Source of the DNA: Aureimonas sp. AU12 | GTDB lineage: Bacteria > Pseudomonadota > Alphaproteobacteria > Rhizobiales > Rhizobiaceae | Reading direction: 5' to 3' | Assembly (NCBI RefSeq): GCF_001463705.1 | Contig: NZ_BBWH01000004.1 | Location: forward strand, 178,412 to 242,411 | Length of the DNA stretch: 64,000 nt | Part shown: one piece after another, positions 16,976 to 27,214 of the stretch | Numbering within the stretch: position 1 is the first letter of the stretch | Layout: each line of letters starts with the position of its first letter | Translations under genes and position numbers: made by a program | Notes under the pieces: generated by a model | What the model was told of the DNA's origin: nothing | The model's database searches: none | The model's input: only the letters and a program-made list of their open reading frames with translations

Positions 16976-17353
16976 ATGACCCGCATCATTCTTGCCGCCG
17001 CTGCCTCCGTTCTGATGTCGACCGCTGCGTTCGCGCAGACTGCTCCCTCGGCCAACACCAATGCCGCGACGAGCGCTGTGCCGGTTCCCGGCAACAATTC
17101 CGGCATCGACAGCACCATGCCCGCTGCCGCCGCCAGCACCGTCGTGACGACGCAGGACGCGCCGAGCGTCTCGAACGGCCAGAATACGAGCGCCGTACCG
17201 GTCCCCGGCAACAATTCGGGTATCGAGAGCGCGATGCCGGCTGCCGCCGCCAACACCGTGGTGACCACGGGCGATGCGGCCCCGGTTCCGGCTCCCAAGG
17301 CTTCGCCGGTCCCCGGCTCGAAGGCTGCCGAGACCGCACTGCCGGCGAACTAA
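16976..17353 (+). CDS. Small secreted Ala/Pro-rich protein with an internal tandem duplication
   Basis: I do not recognise a named family. The 125-residue product has a clear Sec signal peptide (residues 1-21, hydrophobic LAAAASVLMSTAAFA, cleavage before QT). The mature part is low-complexity, rich in Ala, Pro, Val, Thr and Asn. A 39-residue unit occurs twice in tandem (about residues 32-70 and 71-109), each opening TSAVPVPGNNSGI and continuing MPAAAA-TVVTT. There is no cysteine. The start is fixed by AAGGAG 7 bases before ATG 16976. A strong terminator at 17383 follows, so it is a free-standing gene. It is probably periplasmic or exported; function is unknown. Confidence 0.75.
   Translation: MTRIILAAAASVLMSTAAFAQTAPSANTNAATSAVPVPGNNSGIDSTMPAAAASTVVTTQDAPSVSNGQNTSAVPVPGNNSGIESAMPAAAANTVVTTGDAAPVPAPKASPVPGSKAAETALPAN
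17069..17302 (+). repeat. 117-bp tandem duplication inside the small secreted protein gene
   Basis: Two adjacent 117-base units (17069-17185 and 17186-17302) encode similar 39-residue repeats. The DNA copies differ mainly at third codon positions, suggesting an old duplication held under protein-level selection. Confidence 0.7.
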
Positions 17354-17382
17354 GCCGCGTTGCCTCCGAGGCACCTTATCGA

Positions 17383-17414
17383 GGCGCCGTCCCTTTGGGG
17401 ACGGCGCCTTTTTT
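17383..17414 (+). terminator. Strong intrinsic terminator
   Basis: An 11-bp perfect stem, GGCGCCGTCCC with GGGACGGCGCC, encloses a TTTG loop and is followed by six T residues. It ends the small secreted protein gene and separates it from the convergent propionate operon. Confidence 0.92.
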
Positions 17415-17469
17415 CGTAAACGATGGAGTGCGCAGCGATCGAGCCTGTTCGCTGGTCGTGCGTTGGCCG

Positions 17470-17889
17470 TCAAACGATCTTCGGACGGACCTCCTCGATC
17501 TCGATCAGCGTGCCACCACAGTCCTTCGGGTGAAGGAAGAGAACAGGCAGTCCGTGCGCGCCCAGCTTCGGCTCACCGTCCCCGAGGATGCGGATACCCC
17601 GTAAGACCAATTGATCCCGCGCCGCCCGGATGTCGTCCACCTCGTAGCAGACATGGTGCAGGCCCCCCGCCGGATTGCGCCGCAGGAAGTCGGCGATCGG
17701 CGAGGCCTCGTCCAGCGGCGTCACCAGTTCGATTTTCGAGTTCGGCAGCGCCACGAACACGACGCCGACGCCGTGTGCCGGCAGATCCTGCCGGTCTGAG
17801 ACATCGGCACCGAGAACGTCGCGGTACAGGCGCACGCCGGCTTCAAGATCGGGCACGGCGATCGCGACATGGTTGAGGCGGCCGATCAT
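17470..17889 (-). CDS. mce: Methylmalonyl-CoA epimerase
   Basis: Interconverts (S)- and (R)-methylmalonyl-CoA so that the carboxylase product can enter the mutase. The 139-residue protein is a VOC-fold metalloenzyme with metal ligands in [11 protein letters not shown] (His7), [11 protein letters not shown] (about residue 78) and the C-terminal IEIEEV glutamate. The true start is ATG 17889 ([10 protein letters not shown]); a longer frame upstream is a shadow of the mutase. The start overlaps the mutase stop by 4 bases, so the pair is translationally coupled. It is the last gene of the propionyl-CoA module. Confidence 0.94.
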   Translation of the reverse strand: MIGRLNHVAIAVPDLEAGVRLYRDVLGADVSDRQDLPAHGVGVVFVALPNSKIELVTPLDEASPIADFLRRNPAGGLHHVCYEVDDIRAARDQLVLRGIRILGDGEPKLGAHGLPVLFLHPKDCGGTLIEIEEVRPKIV

Positions 17890-20072
17890 GCGGGGCTTCC
17901 CGGTGCTGGCAGATAGGCTTCCGGTGGCTTCTGGCGCTGGCCGAGATGGGTCTGGAGCCTGTCGAGCAGGTCGGCGGCCGAACGTCCGATGGGTGTCCCC
18001 GGCGGCACGATCAGCACGGCACCCGCCTCCTCCAACGCCTCGTAGTCCCCTTCCGGGACAACGCCGCCGACGACGATGAGAATGTCGGTCCGCCCTTGCC
18101 GCTGCAACTCGCGTCGCAGTTCCGGCACGAGCGTCAGATGCCCGGCCGCCAGCGACGAAACGCCGACGACATGAACGTCCTCGGCCGCCGCCTGGCGCGC
18201 GGTCTCCTCGGGCGTTGCGAAGAGCGGCCCGGCCACGACGGCGAAGCCCAGATCCGCAAAGGCCGAGGCGACGACCTTCTGGCCGCGATCGTGACCGTCC
18301 TGCCCCATCTTGGCGACGAGGATCTTCGGCTGCCGTCCTTCCGTCTCCTCGAAGGCGCGGACCAGTGCCTCGGCGCGCAACACGACGGGATCGTCGGCGC
18401 GTAGGGTGCTGCGATAGAGGCCGGACTGAACCTCGACGGTTGCCGAATGGCGCCCCCATGCCGCCTCGATCGCAGCGGAGATCTCGCCGACGCTCGCGTG
18501 AACGCGTGCCGCCTCGACCGCCAGCGAGAGAAGATTGCCGACGCCGCTTTGCGCACTCGCGGTCAACGCCTCCAGCGCCGAGCCGACCGCGGCACCGTTC
18601 CGGTCCGCCTTCAGCGTCGCGAGCTTCGTCATCTGCGCCGCGCGCACGGCCGAATTGTCGACCTTGAGGATCTCCATCGGCTCTTCGCGCATCGGCCGAT
18701 AGCGGTTGACGCCGACGACGACCTGCTCGCCGCCGTCGATGCGCGCCTGCGTTCGCGCCGCCGCCTCTTCGATGCGCCGCTTCGGCAGGCCCGCCTCGAT
18801 CGCCTTGGCCATGCCCCCCATCGCCTCGATCTCGGCGAGGTGGATGCGGGCGCGCGCCACGAGATCGGCGGTGAGGCGCTCGACATAGAAGGAACCGCCC
18901 CAGGGATCGATGATCCGTGTGGTGCCGCTCTCCTTCTGAAGCAGGATCTGCGTGTTGCGGGCGATGCGGGCGGAAAAGTCGCTCGGCAGCGCCAACGCCT
19001 CGTCGAGCGCGTTGGTGTGCAACGATTGAGTACCGCCGGCGGTCGCGGCCATCGCCTCGACCATGGTGCGCGCGACGTTGTTGAACACGTCCTGCGCCGT
19101 CAGCGACCAGCCGGAGGTCTGTGAATGCGCGCGCAGCGTCAAGCTCTTGTCGCTCGCGGGCGCGAAGGCGCCGACGAGTTCGCTCCAGAGGAGGCGTGCC
19201 GCCCGCAGCTTGGCGACCTCCATGAAGAAGTTGGTCGAGATCGCCCAGAAGAAGGAAAGGCGCGGCGCGAAGGCATCCACCGCCAGACCCGCGGCAAGCC
19301 CGGCGCGAATGTATTCGACGCCGTCGGCCAGCGTGTAGGCGAGTTCCAGATCCGCCGTCGCCCCGGCTTCCTGCATGTGGTAGCCGGAAATCGAGATCGA
19401 GTTGAAGCGCGGCATGTGCGCCGCCGTGTAGGCAAAGATGTCGCCGACGATCCGCATCGACCCCACTGGGGGGTAGATGTAGGTGTTGCGAACCATGAAC
19501 TCCTTCAGAATGTCGTTCTGGATCGTGCCGGAAAGCAGATCGGGCAGCACGCCCTGCTCCTCGCCGGCTACTATGTAGAGTGCCAGGATCGGCAGCACCG
19601 CGCCGTTCATCGTCATCGAGACGCTCATCTCGCCGAGCGGAATGCCGTCGAAGAGCTGGCGCATGTCGAGGATGGAATCGATGGCGACGCCGGCCATCCC
19701 GACGTCGCCGGCGACGCGCGGATGATCGGAATCATAGCCGCGATGCGTCGCGAGGTCGAAGGCGACGGAAAGGCCCTTCTGGCCCGCCGCGAGGTTGCGG
19801 CGATAGAAGGCGTTGGACGCTTCGGCCGTCGAGAACCCCGCATATTGCCGGATCGTCCAGGGCTGGTTGACGTACATGGTGGGATAGGGGCCGCGCAGGA
19901 ACGGCGCGACGCCGGGCATGCCGGGATCGTCCAGCCCGCTGCGGTCGGTGGCACAATAGGCCGGGCGGATGCGGATGCCTTCGGGCAGCATCGTGCCGTC
20001 GCCGGCCGGATACTGGCCCGGGGCCTCACCGTAGGCCAGCGCGCGGTCGGCGAAGCTCGGGATGCGGCTCAT
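17886..20072 (-). CDS. mutB: Methylmalonyl-CoA mutase, large (catalytic) subunit
   Basis: Adenosylcobalamin-dependent isomerase of (R)-methylmalonyl-CoA to succinyl-CoA, 728 residues. The N-terminal TIM barrel contains [36 protein letters not shown] and QTSGWSL-AQD. The C-terminal cobalamin domain contains the DxHxxG signature in GQDGHDRG (about residue 605) and a GGVVP loop. The true start is ATG 20072 ([10 protein letters not shown]), which overlaps the small-subunit stop by 4 bases. Neighbours are the small subunit upstream and the epimerase downstream. A MeaB/ArgK chaperone gene, often adjacent, is not in this window. Confidence 0.95.
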   Translation of the reverse strand: MSRIPSFADRALAYGEAPGQYPAGDGTMLPEGIRIRPAYCATDRSGLDDPGMPGVAPFLRGPYPTMYVNQPWTIRQYAGFSTAEASNAFYRRNLAAGQKGLSVAFDLATHRGYDSDHPRVAGDVGMAGVAIDSILDMRQLFDGIPLGEMSVSMTMNGAVLPILALYIVAGEEQGVLPDLLSGTIQNDILKEFMVRNTYIYPPVGSMRIVGDIFAYTAAHMPRFNSISISGYHMQEAGATADLELAYTLADGVEYIRAGLAAGLAVDAFAPRLSFFWAISTNFFMEVAKLRAARLLWSELVGAFAPASDKSLTLRAHSQTSGWSLTAQDVFNNVARTMVEAMAATAGGTQSLHTNALDEALALPSDFSARIARNTQILLQKESGTTRIIDPWGGSFYVERLTADLVARARIHLAEIEAMGGMAKAIEAGLPKRRIEEAAARTQARIDGGEQVVVGVNRYRPMREEPMEILKVDNSAVRAAQMTKLATLKADRNGAAVGSALEALTASAQSGVGNLLSLAVEAARVHASVGEISAAIEAAWGRHSATVEVQSGLYRSTLRADDPVVLRAEALVRAFEETEGRQPKILVAKMGQDGHDRGQKVVASAFADLGFAVVAGPLFATPEETARQAAAEDVHVVGVSSLAAGHLTLVPELRRELQRQGRTDILIVVGGVVPEGDYEALEEAGAVLIVPPGTPIGRSAADLLDRLQTHLGQRQKPPEAYLPAPGSPA

Positions 20073-21481
20073 GCAGCGGCCTCCTGCCCGATCAGCTCTT
20101 CGTCGCGACTGCCGGCAAGACGCGACCTGTCGTCGTTCGTCGATAGGGGACCGGACGGCGCGACATCGGCGAAGATGGCGGCCGGGCGTGCTGTCTTCGG
20201 AGGGAAGAGCGTGACCCCGAGAATTACGCGCCGTCCGGCGGCGATGTCCTCGGCGCGTCGGCTGCGGCTGGCGGCCAGCCGCGCCTGCCAGGTGCAGTCG
20301 GCGAGCATGGCGAGGATGCCGCCCACGCGTTCGGTCTCCTGCAGGATGGCGTAGGCCCGCTCGCAAAGGCCGGCGGTCAGCGCCTCGAATGCGCCTGCAC
20401 CGGCCGCGGGATCGCCGACGGCGGCGAGCCGGCATTCGTCGGCGAGAACATGCTGCATGTTGCGCGCGAGACGGCGGGCGAAGGCATCCGGCAAGCCGGC
20501 CGCCGCCGCGTGCGGCAGCAGCGCGATCGCGTCGGCGCCCCCGATCGCCGCCGAGAAACCGGCCAGCGTCAGGCGCAGGAGATTGGTCTCGCCGTCGCTG
20601 GCCGTCATCATCCGGCGAGACGAGCGCGCCTCGATGCGGATGGGGCGCGGCGTCAATCCGCAAGCCGTCTCGATGCCGGCCCACAGCCGGCGCAGGGCTC
20701 GAACCTTGGCGATGGTCAGGAACTCGTCCTGATCGACGCCAAGCCGAAAGTCGATCGCGGCGCTCGCGGCGTCCAGCGGGAGGCCGGCGGCTTCCAACGC
20801 GCGCAGGCACGCCAGCGCCGACGCCAGCGTCGCCGCGAGTTCCTCAGCCTCGGTGGCGCCGGCCTCGTGATGCAACGCGCCATCGGCCCGCATCAGCCCG
20901 CTCTCGAAACCGGTCTCGCGTAGCCGCACGGCCAGCGCCGCCGCCTTCGCCATCGCTCCCGGCTCGACGCGCCCCGCGGACGCGGCATCGGACACGGGAT
21001 CGTTGCCGAAGCCGATCGCGAGGCGGTCCGGCGTGAGCCGGCGGTCGCGCATCAGGGAGAGGCAGGCGTCGACACCGGCCTCGGCCGCGAAGGGCGCATA
21101 ATCCAGCGTCAGGGCGATCAGGTCGAGTTCGACACCGACGAGAGCCGCGCCGAGATCGGCGGGCGCGGCCAGCCCGTAGCCGAACGCGCCCGGCGCGCCC
21201 GCGAAGATGACCGCCAGGGCATTTGCCCCGCCTTCGAGATCGGCGAGCGCCAGTTCGCTGGCGACGGCGGCATCCGGATGATCCACGCGCTGAACGATGC
21301 GCCAGGGCCGCTCGGGCTCCTGACGAAAGGCGCGCGCGCCCTCCTCCGCCGGCGCGTAGAGCGGCTCGATGCGCAAGCCGTCGGCGCTGTGCGATACCAG
21401 CACATCGCCGAACGAAGCGCCCTTCAGGACACGCGCAACGCGCTCGCGCCAAAGGCATTCGAGATCCATCCGGTCGCTCAT
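20069..21481 (-). CDS. mutA: Methylmalonyl-CoA mutase, small subunit
   Basis: Non-catalytic partner of the large subunit, 470 residues. It keeps the substrate-barrel-like region, including [15 protein letters not shown] and a [24 protein letters not shown] segment typical of the family. It is markedly shorter than the roughly 620-residue small subunits of Propionibacterium or Streptomyces. The protein stops soon after [13 protein letters not shown], so the vestigial cobalamin-like C-terminal domain appears absent. The start is ATG 21481, 28 bases after the carboxylase alpha-subunit stop. The assignment is firm from context and sequence; the shortening is an observation, not evidence of a pseudogene. 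Confidence 0.9.
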   Translation of the reverse strand: MSDRMDLECLWRERVARVLKGASFGDVLVSHSADGLRIEPLYAPAEEGARAFRQEPERPWRIVQRVDHPDAAVASELALADLEGGANALAVIFAGAPGAFGYGLAAPADLGAALVGVELDLIALTLDYAPFAAEAGVDACLSLMRDRRLTPDRLAIGFGNDPVSDAASAGRVEPGAMAKAAALAVRLRETGFESGLMRADGALHHEAGATEAEELAATLASALACLRALEAAGLPLDAASAAIDFRLGVDQDEFLTIAKVRALRRLWAGIETACGLTPRPIRIEARSSRRMMTASDGETNLLRLTLAGFSAAIGGADAIALLPHAAAAGLPDAFARRLARNMQHVLADECRLAAVGDPAAGAGAFEALTAGLCERAYAILQETERVGGILAMLADCTWQARLAASRSRRAEDIAAGRRVILGVTLFPPKTARPAAIFADVAPSGPLSTNDDRSRLAGSRDEELIGQEAAA

Positions 21482-21509
21482 TCGGCCTCCCTGCCGCTTC
21501 CGCGAGCGC

Positions 21510-23519
21510 TCATGCGAAGTCGAGGATCACCTCGTCCACGGCCAGCACGTCGCCCTCCCGCACATGAACCGCCGCGATCGTCCCGTCGCGTTCGGCCCGC
21601 AGGAGGTTCTCCATCTTCATCGCCTCGACCACGGCCAGCGGATCGCCGGCGCGAACGGCCTGACCTTCCGCCACGAGGATCGAACGGACAAGCCCCGGCA
21701 TCGGGCAGAGCAGATGCTTCGACATGTCGGCCGCCAGCTTCACCGGCATCAGAGCCGCCAGTTCGGCGTGGCGCGGCATGAGCACGCGGGCCTCCGTGCT
21801 CATGCCGCCATGCGACAGCGCGACGCCGTCGAGGATGGGACGAACCTGCATCGTAAGGTCGGCGCCGTCGATCGTCCCGTGCCAGACGGGCTGGCCGGGC
21901 AGCCAATGCGAAACCACGGCGACTTCGCGCCCCTCCGCCGCACCAACCGCGATCTCGCCGGGCCGATCGCCGTCGCGGACCGTCACGGGATGCGGATCAC
22001 GCCCAAGAAGCACGTTCTTCTCGGAGTTCTTCCGCCCTGTGCGATGCGTGCGCAATTGCCCAGAGATCTGCCGGTTGCGGACGGCAAGCTGCCGATCGAT
22101 CGACACCGCCACAGCCAGAAACGGCAGAGCCGCCTCGCCGGCCGGCGGACGCTCCGCGAAGCCATCGGGATAGGTGTCGGCGATCAGCGCCGTCGACAGC
22201 CGCCCCTCGCGCCATCGCTCGTTGGCCATCAGCGCCGAGAGAAACGGAATGTTGTGGCGAATGCCGGCCAGCGCGAATTCGTCGAGCGCCCGGGCCTGTG
22301 CCTCCACCGCCGCCGCACGGGTCGGCGCGTGGGTGATGAGCTTGGCGATCATCGGGTCGTAATGGACCGAGATCTCGCCGCCCTCCTCGACGCCGGTATC
22401 GACGCGCACCGTGACGCCCGCTTGCGTGCTTTCATTCGGCGGCCGGTAAGTGACGAGCCGGCCGATCGAGGGCACGAAGCTGCGGGAGGGATCCTCGGCG
22501 TAGATGCGCGATTCCACCGCCCAGCCGTCCAGCCGCACGTCCTTCTGGCGGATCGCCAGCCGCTCGCCGGCCGCGACGCGGATCATCTGCTCGACGAGAT
22601 CGATGCCGGTGACGAGTTCGGTGACGGGATGCTCGACCTGCAGCCGCGTGTTCATCTCGAGGAAGTAGAAGCTCTTGTCCTGTCCCGCCACGAACTCCAC
22701 CGTGCCGGCGGAATCGTAGCCGACCGCCTGCGCCAGCGCGACGGCCTGCCGGCCCATGCGCTCGCGCGTCTCGGGGTCGAGCAGCGGCGACGGCGCCTCT
22801 TCGAGGACCTTCTGGTTGCGCCGCTGCACCGAGCATTCGCGCTCGCCGAGATGGATGACGGTGCCGTGCTTGTCGCCGAGCACCTGGATTTCGATGTGGC
22901 GCGGATCGGTGATGAACTTTTCGACGAACACGCGGTCGTCGCCGAAGGAGGAGGCCGCCTCGGAGCGCGCCCGCTCGAACCCCTCGCGGACCTCGCCGCG
23001 CGAATGGGCGATGCGCATGCCCTTGCCCCCGCCCCCCGCCGAGGCCTTGATCATCACGGGATAGCCGATCTCGTCGGCGATGCGCTCGGCCTCGTCGGCG
23101 CTTTCGATGACGCCGACATGACCCGGCACGGTCGAGACGCCCGCCGCCTTCGCCGCCAGCTTCGATTCGATCTTGTCGCCCATCGCCGCGATCGCGTGCG
23201 GGTTCGGTCCGATGAAGACGATGCCGGCCTCCGCCAAGCGCTCGGCGAAGGCCGCGCGTTCCGACAGGAAGCCGTAGCCGGGATGCACGGCCTCGGCGCC
23301 GGTCTCGCGGCAGGCGGCAAGGATGCGGTCGATGTCGAGATAGCTCTGCGCGGCGGCGGCCGGGCCGATGAGAACGGACTCGTCGGCCAGTCGCACATGC
23401 AGCGCGCCGGCATCGGCCTCGGAATAGACCGCGACCGTCGCGATCCCCATGCGCCGGGCCGTGCGGATGATGCGACAGGCGATCTCGCCGCGATTGGCGA
23501 TCAGGATCTTGGAGAACAT
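21510..23519 (-). CDS. pccA: Propionyl-CoA carboxylase, biotin-carrying alpha subunit
   Basis: Carboxylates biotin with ATP and bicarbonate and transfers the CO2 to the beta subunit. The 669 residues comprise a biotin carboxylase domain (about 1-450: MFSKILIANRGEIACRI, the glycine-rich ATP loop KASAGGGGKGMRI, EMNTRLQVEHPVTE), a linker, and a C-terminal biotinyl domain with the biotin lysine K635 in EAMKMEN. It starts at ATG 23519; an upstream open extension is a shadow of the beta-subunit gene. It is 29 bases downstream of pccB and upstream of the mutase subunits, so propionyl-CoA is the likely substrate. Methylcrotonyl-CoA carboxylase is a less likely alternative. Confidence 0.93.
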   Translation of the reverse strand: MFSKILIANRGEIACRIIRTARRMGIATVAVYSEADAGALHVRLADESVLIGPAAAAQSYLDIDRILAACRETGAEAVHPGYGFLSERAAFAERLAEAGIVFIGPNPHAIAAMGDKIESKLAAKAAGVSTVPGHVGVIESADEAERIADEIGYPVMIKASAGGGGKGMRIAHSRGEVREGFERARSEAASSFGDDRVFVEKFITDPRHIEIQVLGDKHGTVIHLGERECSVQRRNQKVLEEAPSPLLDPETRERMGRQAVALAQAVGYDSAGTVEFVAGQDKSFYFLEMNTRLQVEHPVTELVTGIDLVEQMIRVAAGERLAIRQKDVRLDGWAVESRIYAEDPSRSFVPSIGRLVTYRPPNESTQAGVTVRVDTGVEEGGEISVHYDPMIAKLITHAPTRAAAVEAQARALDEFALAGIRHNIPFLSALMANERWREGRLSTALIADTYPDGFAERPPAGEAALPFLAVAVSIDRQLAVRNRQISGQLRTHRTGRKNSEKNVLLGRDPHPVTVRDGDRPGEIAVGAAEGREVAVVSHWLPGQPVWHGTIDGADLTMQVRPILDGVALSHGGMSTEARVLMPRHAELAALMPVKLAADMSKHLLCPMPGLVRSILVAEGQAVRAGDPLAVVEAMKMENLLRAERDGTIAAVHVREGDVLAVDEVILDFA

Positions 23520-23548
23520 GGCGGCGGCTTTCGGTGGCGCGAGCGGGG

Positions 23549-25075
<1,527 letters not shown>

Positions 25076-25155
25076 GCACTGGCTCCCGGCCTCGGCCCGA
25101 ACGCCCGGCGCGTTTGTCCCGCCGGTTCCGTCCGCGCTTCGAACATCATTCGATC

Positions 25156-25200
25156 GCAAATCACGGTCGGGAGACAAGCATCCCGCAGGTGATTTGCAAA
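25156..25200. promoter_or_regulatory. Inverted repeat with TTTGCAAA upstream of pccB
   Basis: GCAAATCAC (25156-25164) and GTGATTTGC (25189-25197) are perfect 9-base arms around 24 bases that hold a second inner pair, CGGGA and TCCCG. The right arm continues into the palindrome TTTGCAAA (25193-25200). A TTTGCAAA repeat is the site I recall for PccR, the propionyl-CoA carboxylase regulator of Rhodobacter, so this may be the binding site of a similar regulator. The second full copy is not present here. Confidence 0.45.
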
Positions 25201-25253
25201 GCCCGCTTCGCTGAGATGGTCGGCTCAGCGGACCAGTCGCGCAGATCCGACCG

Positions 25254-25808
25254 TCATTCCATGTTCGTATGGTTGGCCCGCATCGCCTCCGGCGTCACCG
25301 CCAGCCGCTCCTTCAGCTTGAGGATCATCACCTCGAAGAGCACGAACAGCGCGCCCTCGAAGAGCGAGCCCATCGGCAGGACGGAGCTGGCCGCCGGCCC
25401 CTGGTCGTCGGCCATGGTCTGGGCGGGAATGGTGACGACATGGTCGGCCATGCCAGGCACGCGCCCGCCCGGCTGCGCGGTGACGACGACGACCCCGGCG
25501 CCCGCCGCCTTTGCGACGCCCACCAGCGCGACGGCGGTGGAGATCTCGCCGGGGCCGCACACCACGAAGAAGAGGTCGCCCTCGCCCAGCGCTGGCATCG
25601 TCATGTCGCCGACGACGCCGACCTCGCGGCCGAGATGGAAGAGGCGCATGGCGAAGCCCTTGACGGCCAAGCCCTCGCGCCCGCCGGCATAGACGCCGAC
25701 GCGGCGCGCCTCGGCAACCATGCGGCAAGCCTCGTCGACCGACGCATCGTCGATCCCGTCCATGGCACGGCCAAGCTCATCGAGCGCCGTGCGGTACAAA
25801 CTGCTCAT
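25254..25808 (-). CDS. SIS-domain sugar isomerase, 6-phospho-3-hexuloisomerase-like
   Basis: Single SIS domain of 184 residues, the size of the HxlB/PHI family that interconverts a 3-hexulose 6-phosphate and fructose 6-phosphate. Seen are [20 protein letters not shown] with the phosphate-binding turn, [12 protein letters not shown] (the second SIS serine/threonine loop), and the family-typical ending [15 protein letters not shown] lies 9 bases before ATG 25808. It is 13 bases downstream of rhaI, so it belongs to the rhamnose transcript. No 3-hexulose-6-phosphate synthase (hxlA) is in view, so the classic formaldehyde-fixing role is unlikely here. Its true substrate in this operon is unknown. 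Confidence 0.7.
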   Translation of the reverse strand: MSSLYRTALDELGRAMDGIDDASVDEACRMVAEARRVGVYAGGREGLAVKGFAMRLFHLGREVGVVGDMTMPALGEGDLFFVVCGPGEISTAVALVGVAKAAGAGVVVVTAQPGGRVPGMADHVVTIPAQTMADDQGPAASSVLPMGSLFEGALFVLFEVMILKLKERLAVTPEAMRANHTNME

Positions 25809-25821
25809 CGGACGGTCTCCT

Positions 25822-27117
25822 TCATACGATGCCGCCGCCCGAACCCTTCACGGCCGGCCGCTCGCCCGCCACCTTGGCGCGGTAGCCGCTGGCACGGAAG
25901 GCTCCGATCGGATCGATCGCTCCACCGGCCTCCAGCCGCGCCTTGGCGAGGATCGGCTCGACGTCGAGCCGGAAGCCGGCCTTCAGCGTCTCGGACGCCA
26001 TCATCGCGTCGTTGGTTTCCTGATGGCCGTGCAGCGCGGCGCGGTCGACGAGCAGCGCCTGCGCATAGGCGCGGCGGATCTCGTTGGCCGAGCGGATCAG
26101 GCTCTCGATGGGGTCGGTGACGTTGTGCGACTGGTCGATCATGTAGGAGGGCTGAAGCGCATCGAGCCGGGCGCCGGCCTCCACCAGTTCGTTGAAGACG
26201 AGGAAGAGGCGGAACGGGTCGATCGTCCCGGCGTCGAGATCGTCGTCGCCGTACTTGGAGTCGTTGAAGTGGAAGCCGCCGAGCTTGCCCGTGCGCACCA
26301 GACGCGACACGATCTGCTCGATGTTGACGTTGGGCGCATGGTGGCCGAGATCGACGAGGCAGAAGGCCTTGTCGCCGAGCTCCACCGCCGTCAGGTAACT
26401 CGTTCCCCAGTCCTGAACCACCGTCGAGTAGAAGGCCGGCTCGTACATCTTGTGCTCCGAGAAGATGCGCCAGTCCGCCGGCAGGCCGCGGGTGATCTCC
26501 TTCATCGCGCCGAGATAGCGCTCGAAGGTCCGGCCGAGATCGCTCTGGCCGGCGAAGTTCGAGCCGTCTCCGATCCAGACCGTGAGCGCCTTCGAGCCGA
26601 TGGCCTCGCCGATCGCGACGGTCTCGAGATTGTGCTCCACCGCCTGCCGGCGCACGGCGGCGTCGGTGTGCGAGAGCGAGCCGAACTTGTAGGAGAGCGG
26701 CTGGCTGATATCGTCCGGGTGATCCTGGAACGTGTTCGAGTTCATCGCGTCGAAGGAGAGCCCAAGCGCCGCCGCCTTGGCCTTGAGATCGGCCGGGTCG
26801 GCCTTGTCCCACGGGATGTGCAGCGAAACGGCCGGCGTCGCGCGACCGAGATCATGGATCACGGCGCAGTCGTCGAGTTTCTCGAAGATGCCGCGCGGCT
26901 CGCCGGGGCCGGGAAAGCGCGCAAAGCGCGTGCCGCCCGTTCCGACGCCCCAGGAGGGCACCGCGACGTCGAAGGCGGCGACCTGCCGGGTCACCGCGTC
27001 GATCGAGACGCCGCGACGGTCGAGCTTCTCGCCGAGCGTCGCGTAGTCGCGCTCCAGCGTCTCGCGAAGCGGCGCGTTGTGCTGTTCGATCAGGCTGGAG
27101 GCGATCGAAGACGGCAT
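25822..27117 (-). CDS. rhaI: L-rhamnose isomerase
   Basis: Isomerises L-rhamnose to L-rhamnulose in the cytoplasm. The 431 residues match the Pseudomonas stutzeri/rhizobial type (RhaI), not the E. coli RhaA sequence type. A xylose-isomerase-like TIM barrel carries metal-binding acids and histidines in FSEHKMYEP (about residue 225), LVDLGHHAPNVN (about 260) and FHFNDSKYGDDDLDAG (about 290), plus SLHIPWDK near residue 97. GGGAGG lies about 6 bases before ATG 27117. It follows rhaD by 97 bases on the same strand and precedes the SIS isomerase, forming one arm of the divergent rhamnose locus. Confidence 0.93.
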   Translation of the reverse strand: MPSSIASSLIEQHNAPLRETLERDYATLGEKLDRRGVSIDAVTRQVAAFDVAVPSWGVGTGGTRFARFPGPGEPRGIFEKLDDCAVIHDLGRATPAVSLHIPWDKADPADLKAKAAALGLSFDAMNSNTFQDHPDDISQPLSYKFGSLSHTDAAVRRQAVEHNLETVAIGEAIGSKALTVWIGDGSNFAGQSDLGRTFERYLGAMKEITRGLPADWRIFSEHKMYEPAFYSTVVQDWGTSYLTAVELGDKAFCLVDLGHHAPNVNIEQIVSRLVRTGKLGGFHFNDSKYGDDDLDAGTIDPFRLFLVFNELVEAGARLDALQPSYMIDQSHNVTDPIESLIRSANEIRRAYAQALLVDRAALHGHQETNDAMMASETLKAGFRLDVEPILAKARLEAGGAIDPIGAFRASGYRAKVAGERPAVKGSGGGIV

Positions 27118-27214
27118 GGGGATCCTCCCGGATACGATGTCGCGGGCTGGGTGCCCGCCGAAATGGAGCCCCTCGCCCGCATGAGGCGAAGGGGGCGGCC
27201 GGCCGCGCGTTCGC

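Noticed and set aside
17069..17302. Short direct repeats considered as a CRISPR-like or VNTR array
   Set aside because: Only two in-frame 117-bp units with no spacers; it is a coding duplication.
25193..25212. A full PccR-type double TTTGCAAA site
   Set aside because: The second copy at the expected 4-base spacing reads GCTTCGCT and does not match, so only a single-site resemblance can be claimed.
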